Assembly: GCA_020062805.1 (NCBI GenBank)
Contig: JAGUVP010000295.1
Span: 1 to 7,294, forward strand
Reading direction: 5' to 3'
Source of the DNA: Candidatus Bipolaricaulis sp.
GTDB taxonomy: Bacteria; Bipolaricaulota; Bipolaricaulia; Bipolaricaulales; Bipolaricaulaceae
DNA length: 7,294 nt
Shown piece after piece: positions 1-4,821 of this stretch. The translations under genes were made by a program, and so were the position numbers. Under the pieces are notes generated by a model. It was not told the DNA's origin and ran no database searches. It saw nothing but the letters and a program-made list of their open reading frames with translations. The stretch's first letter is position 1. The number at the start of each line of letters is the position of its first letter.

Positions 1-402
1 ACGTTCAGGGTCGCCGCCGGGCAGCCTCCCGCTCTCCACCTCGGCGTAGCGGTGGAACCCGTCGCGCGGGGTGTACCACGTGCCGGGTGGGAACTCGTTC
101 ACGTCCCCGGTGGCGGCGAGGAGGGCCTTGACCTCGGAGGCGAAGGCAAGGGCACCGCCCGCGGTTTGGCCGTAGTAGAGCGGCCTCACGCCCAGCGGCC
201 CCCGGGCCAGGAACAACCCGTGGGCGGTGGTCGCTGCCAACGCGCACGGCTGGGTCCAGCCCCCCAGAGCTTCGGGAATGGGGTTCCGCACAGGAACGCC
301 ATCCCATGCCACGTTCTGCTGAAAGTGGCTGGACGTGAGACGTGTCTCGGCATCGGACCATGAGGCCTGCATCGTCAGGTTGGGGCGGATGATCGTCTTC
401 AC
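1..402 (-). CDS. Asparagine synthetase-like protein, N-terminal part (3' end off window)
   Basis: The 134 visible codons run off the left edge. Residues 66-94 carry the class II glutamine amidotransferase signature of AsnB-type asparagine synthetases: ARGPLGVRPLYYG (66-78), then FASEVKALL (87-95), then EFPPGTWY. In family members this segment closes the glutaminase domain just before the ATP-dependent synthetase domain, which would lie outside the window. The start is GTG at 402, with a perfect GGAGG seven bases upstream. The N-terminus is odd. It begins MKTIIRPN rather than Met-Cys-Gly, so the Cys nucleophile needed to release ammonia from glutamine is missing. The part before the signature is about 30 residues shorter than in E. 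coli AsnB, and the usual RD is RG (67-68). Inference: the protein uses free ammonia or another donor, or makes a different amide. The family is fairly secure; the exact reaction is not. It is transcribed in the same direction as csoR upstream but separated from it by 298 bases. Confidence 0.75.
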   Translation of the reverse strand, partial: MKTIIRPNLTMQASWSDAETRLTSSHFQQNVAWDGVPVRNPIPEALGGWTQPCALAATTAHGLFLARGPLGVRPLYYGQTAGGALAFASEVKALLAATGDVNEFPPGTWYTPRDGFHRYAEVESGRLPGGDPER

Positions 403-412
403 GTGATCACCT

Positions 413-443
413 CCGCGATGCATGATCCTCTGCATCATCGCGG
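413..443 (-). promoter_or_regulatory. Leader hairpin abutting the ribosome binding site
   Basis: In the minus-strand transcript, arms CCGCGATGATGCA and TGCATCGCGG pair over 10 bases with a 3-base bulge and a loop of about 8 bases. The 3' arm ends in GCGG, whose last two G's are the first two bases of the GGAGG (414-410) serving the GTG start at 402. Folding would therefore partly hide the ribosome binding site. The pairing is read directly; a regulatory role is inference. Confidence 0.45.
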
Positions 444-480
444 CAACCTGACCCTGTCGCCCGGCTTCAGCGATGCCTGC

Positions 481-500
481 GATACCCGCTATCGGGGATC
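481..500. promoter_or_regulatory. 20-base imperfect palindrome, operator-like
   Basis: The sequence GATACCCGCTATCGGGGATC has 8-base arms (7 of 8 paired) around CTAT. The outline ATACCC...GGG(G)AT loosely resembles the C-tract/G-tract dyads bound by CsoR-family repressors. It lies upstream of the asparagine synthetase-like gene and about 200 bases past the csoR stop. It could equally be a hairpin in the leader RNA. Confidence 0.3.
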
Positions 501-571
501 GTCCTCCCTGCACTCGCGAACCACAGTCTGTCTCTTCACTCCCCTCCCCGGAGCACGCCCCGGACGCAATC

Positions 572-600
572 ACCGTACAGGAATCTGTAGCCGTGTTCAA
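572..600 (-). promoter_or_regulatory. Possible promoter of the asparagine synthetase-like gene
   Basis: On the minus strand, TTGAAC (600-595) is followed after 17 bases by TACGGT (577-572). The -35 is fair and the -10 poor. Transcription from here would give a leader of roughly 160 bases holding the dyads at 481-500 and 413-443. This is a weak call made mainly from spacing. Confidence 0.25.
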
Positions 601-700
601 GGCGCAGTGGGAAGGCCGCGATCTCGGAAGTGCAGTTGGAAACACGACTACAGCAGGCCGGAATCCGGCGAATGCGGGGACGACGCCCGCGATGGGGGTT

Positions 701-994
701 CTAGAAGTGCCGCAGGTACTTCAGGGCCTCGAACAGCTCTTCGATCTTCTCCTCGCCGTGGCCTTCCTCGATCGCGTGTCGGACGCAGTGCCGGGTGTGG
801 GACTCGGCGAGCGCCCGAGCGGAGCGGCCCAGAATCCCCTGCACGGCAGCGATCTGCTTGAGGATGTCCACGCAGTACGCGTCCTCTTCCACCATCCGCC
901 GGATGCCTTCGATGTGCCCACCCGCCGTCCTTAGACTTCGGATCATCTTGACCTTCAGCCCGGATTCTTCGCGCAGGCTTCCCACGTGCTCCAT
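701..994 (-). CDS. csoR: CsoR-family copper-sensing transcriptional repressor
   Basis: This 97-residue all-helical DUF156 protein binds operator DNA when metal-free and releases it on binding Cu(I), inducing copper-export genes. The Cu(I) ligand set is intact: Cys41, His66 and Cys70, with the same 25- and 4-residue spacings as Cys36, His61 and Cys65 of Mycobacterium tuberculosis CsoR. Second-shell Tyr40 and Glu86 match Tyr35 and Glu81 of that protein, residues linked to allosteric coupling. This favours copper over the nickel/cobalt (RcnR) or formaldehyde (FrmR) branches. The ATG at 994 has AAGGAGG four bases upstream. The gene lies 38 bases after pfkA in the same direction and is probably cotranscribed with it. 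No copper ATPase or CopZ gene is visible, so its targets are unknown; they may include its own operon or the dyad at 481-500. The family is secure and the metal well supported. Confidence 0.92.
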   Translation of the reverse strand: MEHVGSLREESGLKVKMIRSLRTAGGHIEGIRRMVEEDAYCVDILKQIAAVQGILGRSARALAESHTRHCVRHAIEEGHGEEKIEELFEALKYLRHF

Positions 995-1029
995 GCGTCC
1001 TCCTTCCCCACAGCCTCAACCCCCGAACC

Positions 1030-1042
1030 CGCTCATTGAGCG
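1030..1042. repeat. Short perfect inverted repeat over the pfkA stop codon
   Basis: CGCTCA and TGAGCG flank a single T, forming a 13-base dyad that spans the pfkA stop (1035-1033). It could be a small hairpin between pfkA and csoR affecting readthrough or mRNA processing, or it could be chance. No T-run follows, so it is not a classical terminator. Confidence 0.3.
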
Positions 1043-2004
1043 AGGACTCGGGCCAGTTCGAGGAGTCTTGGGTCGAGGGGGTTCTCCTTCCCCACGACAT
1101 CGGCGAGGGGCGTGGTCACCACTTCGCCCCGGTGCCAGCCCACAAGCACGCCATGCTCTTCTCGGGCAAGGATCTCCACGGCCGCGGCCCCGAGGCGCGT
1201 GGCGAGAAGCCGATCGAACGCACCCGGCGCCCCGCCCCGCTGCACGTGGCCGAGGATCGTCACCCGCAGCTCGAACCCGAGACGCTTCTCGTTCTCGTGG
1301 AAGTACTCGGCGAGCCGGGCCGCGTTGTACGTCGCCCCCTCGGCGACCACGACCAGCGAGTGGCTCTTGCCCCGCTCGTAAGCGTCGTGCAATTCTTGCG
1401 CCAACATCTCGGGATCGGTGTCCACCTCGGGGATCACCACCGCCTCCGCCCCGCCGGCGATCCCCACCATCAGAGCGAGGTACCCACAGTTCCGGCCCAT
1501 CACCTCGACGAGGAACGCCCGGCCGTGGGACGAGGCGGTGGTCTTGAGTCGATCGATCGACTCCAGAGCCACGTTGAGGGCCGTGTCCACGCCGATTGTG
1601 ATCTCCGAGCCGACGAGGTCGTTGTCGATCGTCGACGCCACGCCGACCACGGGAAACCCCAGTCGGGACAGCTCGTAGGCACCGGTCTGGGATCCGTTCC
1701 CTCCGATCACAACCAAGGCTTCAGCCCCTTGGGAGCGAAGGGCGCGGAGGGCTCGCTGGCGGCCGAGCTCGGTGCGGAACTCCGGACAGCGGGCGCTCCC
1801 GAGGATCGTCCCCCCCAGCTGGAGGATCCCCCCCACGTCCCGCGCGCCAAGGGGAACCATCTCCCCGTAGGCCAGGCCGGCGTAGCCGCGTCGGACGCCG
1901 AGAACTTCCCAGCCTTGGCCAATCGCCGTGCGGACCACGGCGCGGATCGCCGCGTTCATCCCCGGCGCGTCGCCCCCGCTTGTGAGGACTGCGATCCGCT
2001 TCAT
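1033..2004 (-). CDS. pfkA: 6-phosphofructokinase
   Basis: Phosphorylates fructose 6-phosphate to fructose 1,6-bisphosphate, the committed step of glycolysis, in the cytoplasm. At 323 residues it matches E. coli PfkA (320), and numbering coincides through about residue 222. Visible motifs are SGGDAPGMNAAIR (9-21), GSAR with Arg72, TIDND (125-129, catalytic Asp127), Arg162, MGR (169-171), Glu222, and LGHVQRGG with His253 and Arg256. Gly104 is kept, which favours ATP over pyrophosphate, but Asp103, which helps place Mg-nucleotide in the ATP enzymes, is Asn, and position 124 is Ser instead of Gly (ATP type) or Lys (PPi type). The effector-site residues Arg21, Arg25, Arg211 and Lys213 are present; Arg54 is Ala (with Arg55 beside it) and Arg154 is Lys. 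The ATG at 2004 overlaps the upstream stop as ATGA, so translation is probably coupled. An open frame extends upstream to 2178 but lies in the preceding gene. The family is certain; the phosphoryl donor and allostery are less so. Confidence 0.95.
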   Translation of the reverse strand: MKRIAVLTSGGDAPGMNAAIRAVVRTAIGQGWEVLGVRRGYAGLAYGEMVPLGARDVGGILQLGGTILGSARCPEFRTELGRQRALRALRSQGAEALVVIGGNGSQTGAYELSRLGFPVVGVASTIDNDLVGSEITIGVDTALNVALESIDRLKTTASSHGRAFLVEVMGRNCGYLALMVGIAGGAEAVVIPEVDTDPEMLAQELHDAYERGKSHSLVVVAEGATYNAARLAEYFHENEKRLGFELRVTILGHVQRGGAPGAFDRLLATRLGAAAVEILAREEHGVLVGWHRGEVVTTPLADVVGKENPLDPRLLELARVLAQ

Positions 2005-3332
2005 CGCGCTGCCTTCTCCCGGATCCTTCGCGCAGCGAGGACGCCGGTCACGGCGGCGAACACGATCCCCCGCGAGTGACCCGAGGCATCGCCGGCGACG
2101 TAAAACCCCGGGAGGGCCGTCTCCATCCCCAGTCCGACCGCGTACCGCGTGTCGTAGAACTTGATCTCCGGCGCGCAAAGGAGCGTCCCCTCGGAAGAGA
2201 GCCCGGGAATGAGCCGGTCCAAGACGTCCACCGCCTCCACGAGGTCCACCACCACGCGGTGGGGAAGGGCCATCGACAGGTCACCGGGGGTGAACGACTC
2301 CAGGGTCGGGTGAACCGAAGCGCGGCGGATGCGATCGGCGGTAGACCGCCGTCCTTGGGTGAGATCCTTCATCCGTTGGACGATCGGTTTCCCGCCGCCG
2401 ATCGTGGTTGACAGCTTGGCAATCGCCCGGCCGTACTCTGTGGTGTCCTCCACCGGGTCGGTGAGTTCGATGTGCACGAGAAGGGCAAAGTTCGTGTTCC
2501 CGCTCTTGAGGTCGTTCTCGGCGTGCCCGTTGACGAGCACGAACTCGCCGTGGTCTTCCTGGACGACGAACCCGCGCGGATTGGTGCAGAACGTACGCAC
2601 CATGTCGTCGTAGGTCGGGGTTCGCACGCGGAGCTTGGCGTCGTACATCACCCGTTCGATGGGGTCGTAGAGCTCGGCGGGAAACTCGGCCCGTACACCG
2701 ACGTCAAGCGGACCAAACGAAGGTCCAACCCCAAGCGCGCGTGCCACCTCGCGCAGCCAATACGCGCCGACCCGTCCCGGCGCAACGAGGACCGAGTCCG
2801 CCACAATCGCCTTCTGGCCCACGGAGATCGTGAACTGGTCCTTCGCATGGTGGATCGTCTCCGCCGCAACCCCGAGCTCAAACCTCACGCCGCGCTCCAC
2901 AAGGTCGCGGTAGATGGCGTCGATGACCTCGCGGATCCGCCCTGTGCCGATGTGACGCTGACGACCCGCGATGAACTCGACCCCGGCCTGGGCCGCCGAC
3001 TGCCTCAGCTCCCCGAGCGCTTCGGGGTCCTCTCCGGAGTACTGAGCCGGGGCTCCGTAGCGGGTGAACACCTCGTCCACGTGGGTGATGAGTTCGTCGA
3101 GTTCGCCCACCGAACAACCGATCGCCTCGGGATCCCCGCCGATGCGGGGGGTCAAGTTGAGTTTTCCATCGGAGTACGCCCCTGCCCCGCCGACTCCGCA
3201 GGTGTTGCTCGTCCGCGCGCGCGGGGCGAGGCCCTTGTCCACGAGGACCGTGGACAGGCCGGATCCTGCCAGTTCGAGGGCCGCGAACAGCCCTGCAGAT
3301 CCCGCTCCCACCACCGCTACATCGTACCGCAC
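2001..3332 (-). CDS. COG2509-type FAD-dependent dehydrogenase
   Basis: This 443-residue flavoprotein belongs to the poorly characterised COG2509 group of FAD-dependent dehydrogenases; its substrate is unknown. The N-terminal Rossmann fold has VVGAGSAGL (7-15) and acidic Asp32, which would bind the ADP ribose. The family-typical NTCGVGGAGAYSDGKLN follows at 43-59. Mid-protein motifs are APGRVGAYWLREVARALG and FCTNPRGFVV. The C-terminal FAD motif is GFYVAGDASGHSRGI (409-423), with Asp415 expected to contact the flavin ribityl chain. No signal peptide or membrane segment is seen, so it is cytoplasmic. The start is GTG at 3332, with AAGGAG six bases upstream; an ATG at 3336 is out of frame. The gene is first in the apparent dehydrogenase-pfkA-csoR operon, and its stop overlaps the pfkA start by four bases. 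Coupling to pfkA suggests expression with central carbon metabolism, but no specific reaction can be assigned. Confidence 0.9.
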   Translation of the reverse strand: MRYDVAVVGAGSAGLFAALELAGSGLSTVLVDKGLAPRARTSNTCGVGGAGAYSDGKLNLTPRIGGDPEAIGCSVGELDELITHVDEVFTRYGAPAQYSGEDPEALGELRQSAAQAGVEFIAGRQRHIGTGRIREVIDAIYRDLVERGVRFELGVAAETIHHAKDQFTISVGQKAIVADSVLVAPGRVGAYWLREVARALGVGPSFGPLDVGVRAEFPAELYDPIERVMYDAKLRVRTPTYDDMVRTFCTNPRGFVVQEDHGEFVLVNGHAENDLKSGNTNFALLVHIELTDPVEDTTEYGRAIAKLSTTIGGGKPIVQRMKDLTQGRRSTADRIRRASVHPTLESFTPGDLSMALPHRVVVDLVEAVDVLDRLIPGLSSEGTLLCAPEIKFYDTRYAVGLGMETALPGFYVAGDASGHSRGIVFAAVTGVLAARRIREKAAR

Positions 3333-3344
3333 ACATCACTCCTT

Positions 3345-3372
3345 TTGGACTCACGGACCGTTCGGTTATCCT
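3345..3372 (+). promoter_or_regulatory. Predicted sigma70-type promoter for the rsmD-surE-thrC operon
   Basis: TTGGAC (3345-3350) and TATCCT (3367-3372) are separated by 16 bases, about 45 bases upstream of the first GTG. Both boxes are reasonable matches and the location is right for the divergent gap. The -35 sits in the leader of the opposite gene, so the two transcription units would compete. Confidence 0.45.
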
Positions 3373-3381
3373 ACGGGAACC
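3364..3381. promoter_or_regulatory. Operator-like imperfect palindrome in the divergent promoter region
   Basis: GGTT and AACC arms flank ATCCTACGGG, forming an 18-base dyad that covers the predicted plus-strand -10. A second small palindrome, ACCGTTCGGT, lies directly beside it (3357-3366), and CTACG/CGTAG arms occur at 3371-3375 and 3390-3394. Such clustering suits a shared operator, but the regulator is not identifiable here. Confidence 0.3.
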
Positions 3382-3387
3382 CACCGC

Positions 3388-3415
3388 ATCGTAGCCCGTG
3401 GGAAGGAGGGTGCAA
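3388..3415 (-). promoter_or_regulatory. Possible promoter for the dehydrogenase-pfkA-csoR operon
   Basis: On the minus strand, TTGCAC (3415-3410) precedes TACGAT (3393-3388) by 16 bases, about 55 bases before the GTG at 3332. The boxes are moderate matches. It would overlap the ribosome binding site region of the divergent gene. Confidence 0.3.
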
Positions 3416-3416
3416 G

Positions 3417-3986
3417 GTGAGGATTGGCGGCGGAGAGTACCGAAACCAGCGGCTGGCAGGGCCGCGGGGGGGGGCGATACGTCCGCTGCGGGACCGGGTC
3501 CGGCTCGCCCTGTTCGACACCGTGCGTGAGCTGGTGCCCGGGGCGCAGTTCTTGGACCTGTTCGCCGGAACGGGCGCGGTGGGACTGGAGGCTCTCTCCC
3601 GTGGTGCCGCCCACGCTGTGTTCGTGGACGGTTCTGCACAGGCGGTGCGCATCATTCGGGAGAACATCGACCGTTTGGGGTGCGCCTCCCGCGCGGCGGT
3701 CGTGGAGGGCGACATCTTCACCTCACTGCGATCGCTGGTGCGGCGAGGAAAAGCGTTCGACCTCGTGTTCATCGGCGCGCCGTACGGAAGCGGGCTCGCC
3801 GCCCGGACGACCGAGGCGCTGGCCGAATTCCGTCCTCTTCTCCCTGGGGCGGTGGTGGTGGCAGAGACGTTTCACAAGGAGCCGATCGCGGATCGGTACG
3901 GCCCTCTTGTCCTGGAGATGCGGCGGGCGTACGGAGAGACGGTACTTTCGCTGTTCCGGTTTGTGCCGGACGGCGCGGCCGGCTAG
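3417..3986 (+). CDS. RsmD-like rRNA methyltransferase with altered catalytic motif
   Basis: This 189-residue protein has the length and layout of RsmD, which methylates N2 of G966 in 16S rRNA using S-adenosylmethionine. The N-terminal signature is RIGGGEYRNQRL (2-13) then RPLRDRVRLALFDT (22-35), a variant of RPTTDRVREALFN. The SAM-binding motif FLDLFAGTGAVGLEALSRG (45-63) is intact. Later come VFVDGS (68-73, acidic ribose contact), NI near 83 and EGDIF (97-101). The catalytic D/N-P-P-Y/F motif, expected after DLVFI, reads G-A-P-Y at 120-123, so the Asp and first Pro are lost. Inference: activity is reduced or changed, or this is a paralogue with another role. The start is GTG at 3417 with AAGGAGG seven bases upstream; the frame is open much further upstream, but that part is antisense to the divergent gene. 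It leads a likely operon with surE 21-24 bases downstream. The family is confident and the activity uncertain. Confidence 0.85.
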   Translation: MRIGGGEYRNQRLAGPRGGAIRPLRDRVRLALFDTVRELVPGAQFLDLFAGTGAVGLEALSRGAAHAVFVDGSAQAVRIIRENIDRLGCASRAAVVEGDIFTSLRSLVRRGKAFDLVFIGAPYGSGLAARTTEALAEFRPLLPGAVVVAETFHKEPIADRYGPLVLEMRRAYGETVLSLFRFVPDGAAG

Positions 3987-4010
3987 ACTGATCCGCACCT
4001 GGAGGGGATG

Positions 4011-4802
4011 ATGGAGAAGCCGTTCATCTTGGTGACAAACGACGATGGGTACCATTCCCCAGGGCTCCTCGCCCTGCGCAAGGCCCTCGTGTCGGTGGGG
4101 GAACCGTGGGTGCTCGCCCCGGACCGTAACTGGTCTGCTGCCTCGCGCACCCGCGTGTTTCACAAGCCGCTGCGGTTCTCGAACGCCCGGCTGCCGGATG
4201 GCGAGGAGGTCCACGTGACGAACGGCGCCCCATCGGATTGCGTGCTCCTCGCCCTCCTCGGGCTTGCTCCGCGCCGGCCAGACCTCGTGGTGGCGGGGAT
4301 CAACATGGGCGCCAACATCGGGCACGACGTGACCTACTCGGGGACGGTGGCCGCAGCGATGGAGGGTGCGTCTGCGGGGATCCCGGCGATCGCCGTGTCC
4401 CTCGACCTCGGGCCCGAGGAAGGAAGGGAGGGGAATCCGGACTACGACACCGCAGCAGCTTTCACGGCACGGGTCGCTCGCCTCGTGCTCGCGGAACGGA
4501 GTTCGCTGGGCCGCACGCTCATCAACGTCAACGTGCCCCGGGGAGTTCCCAAGGGCGTTCGCGTCACCCGGCTCGGGGGCAAGATCTGGTCCGACGACCT
4601 CGTCCGGGGAGAGGACCCACGCGGCCGGTCCTACTACTGGCTCTCGGGAGAGATGCTCACCTCGCCTCCTCCAGGCGAAGAGGACACAGACGTGTGGGCA
4701 GTGCTGTCGGGGTACGTCTCGATCACCCCCCTCCACCTCGATCTCACCGCGTACCCGGTGCTGGAGTCCCTGCGCCGGTGGGAGGGCGAGGCTCTCGCCT
4801 AG
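4011..4802 (+). CDS. surE: 5'/3'-nucleotidase SurE
   Basis: SurE is a divalent-metal-dependent phosphatase that dephosphorylates nucleoside 5'- and 3'-monophosphates (and in some species short polyphosphate) in the cytoplasm; it is linked to stationary-phase survival. The protein is 263 residues, typical of the family. Metal-binding residues are visible in ILVTNDDGYHSPGL (Asp11, Asp12), NWSAAS (Ser42) and INMGANIGHDVTYSGTV (97-113, Asn98). The nucleotide-binding NGAPSDC lies at 71-77. The usual SGIN reads AGIN (95-98), a mild change. Two ATG codons are adjacent, at 4008 and 4011. GGAGG at 4001-4005 is only two bases from the first and five from the second, so 4011 is chosen. It follows the rsmD-like gene closely and precedes the threonine synthase gene, probably as one transcript. 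The assignment is secure. Confidence 0.95.
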   Translation: MEKPFILVTNDDGYHSPGLLALRKALVSVGEPWVLAPDRNWSAASRTRVFHKPLRFSNARLPDGEEVHVTNGAPSDCVLLALLGLAPRRPDLVVAGINMGANIGHDVTYSGTVAAAMEGASAGIPAIAVSLDLGPEEGREGNPDYDTAAAFTARVARLVLAERSSLGRTLINVNVPRGVPKGVRVTRLGGKIWSDDLVRGEDPRGRSYYWLSGEMLTSPPPGEEDTDVWAVLSGYVSITPLHLDLTAYPVLESLRRWEGEALA

Positions 4803-4821
4803 GCGCGTGCTCTCGCAACGG

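Larger units (their letters stand above)
403..700. other. Non-coding gap between csoR and the asparagine synthetase-like gene
   Basis: No convincing gene was found here on either strand; open frames crossing it continue antisense into csoR and resemble nothing. It holds several dyads: 413-443 next to the ribosome binding site of the minus-strand gene, 481-500 (8-base arms with one mismatch), 657-669 (GCCGGA/TCCGGC around one base) and 674-690 (GCGGG/CCCGC). The last two lie just after the csoR stop and could help end its transcript, but no T-run follows. A weak promoter is possible at 572-600. Confidence 0.6.

Noticed and set aside
5..361. 118-codon minus-strand open frame
   Set aside because: It is out of frame with the asparagine-synthetase-like gene, which has the diagnostic motifs and a perfect ribosome binding site.
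403..565. Known riboswitch (cobalamin, glutamine or T-box) in the leader
   Set aside because: A GAAGCCGGGCGAC stretch faintly recalls the cobalamin box, but the conserved core elements and their order are absent.
403..934. Two overlapping plus-strand open frames (403-861 and 473-934)
   Set aside because: Their compositions look random (Arg/Ser/Pro-rich), they have no ribosome binding site, and they run antisense through csoR.
1036..2079. 347-codon plus-strand open frame
   Set aside because: Antisense to pfkA in GC-rich DNA; no family features, and pfkA is unmistakable on the other strand.
2005..2178. 58-codon N-terminal extension of pfkA
   Set aside because: It lies inside the upstream dehydrogenase gene; homology starts exactly at MKRIAVLTSGGDAPG, and the ATGA overlap is a typical start arrangement.
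2472..3416. Long upstream extension (315 codons) of the RsmD-like frame on the plus strand
   Set aside because: It lies antisense to the FAD dehydrogenase, has no recognisable motifs, and a GTG with a strong ribosome binding site at 3417 begins exactly at the family N-terminus.
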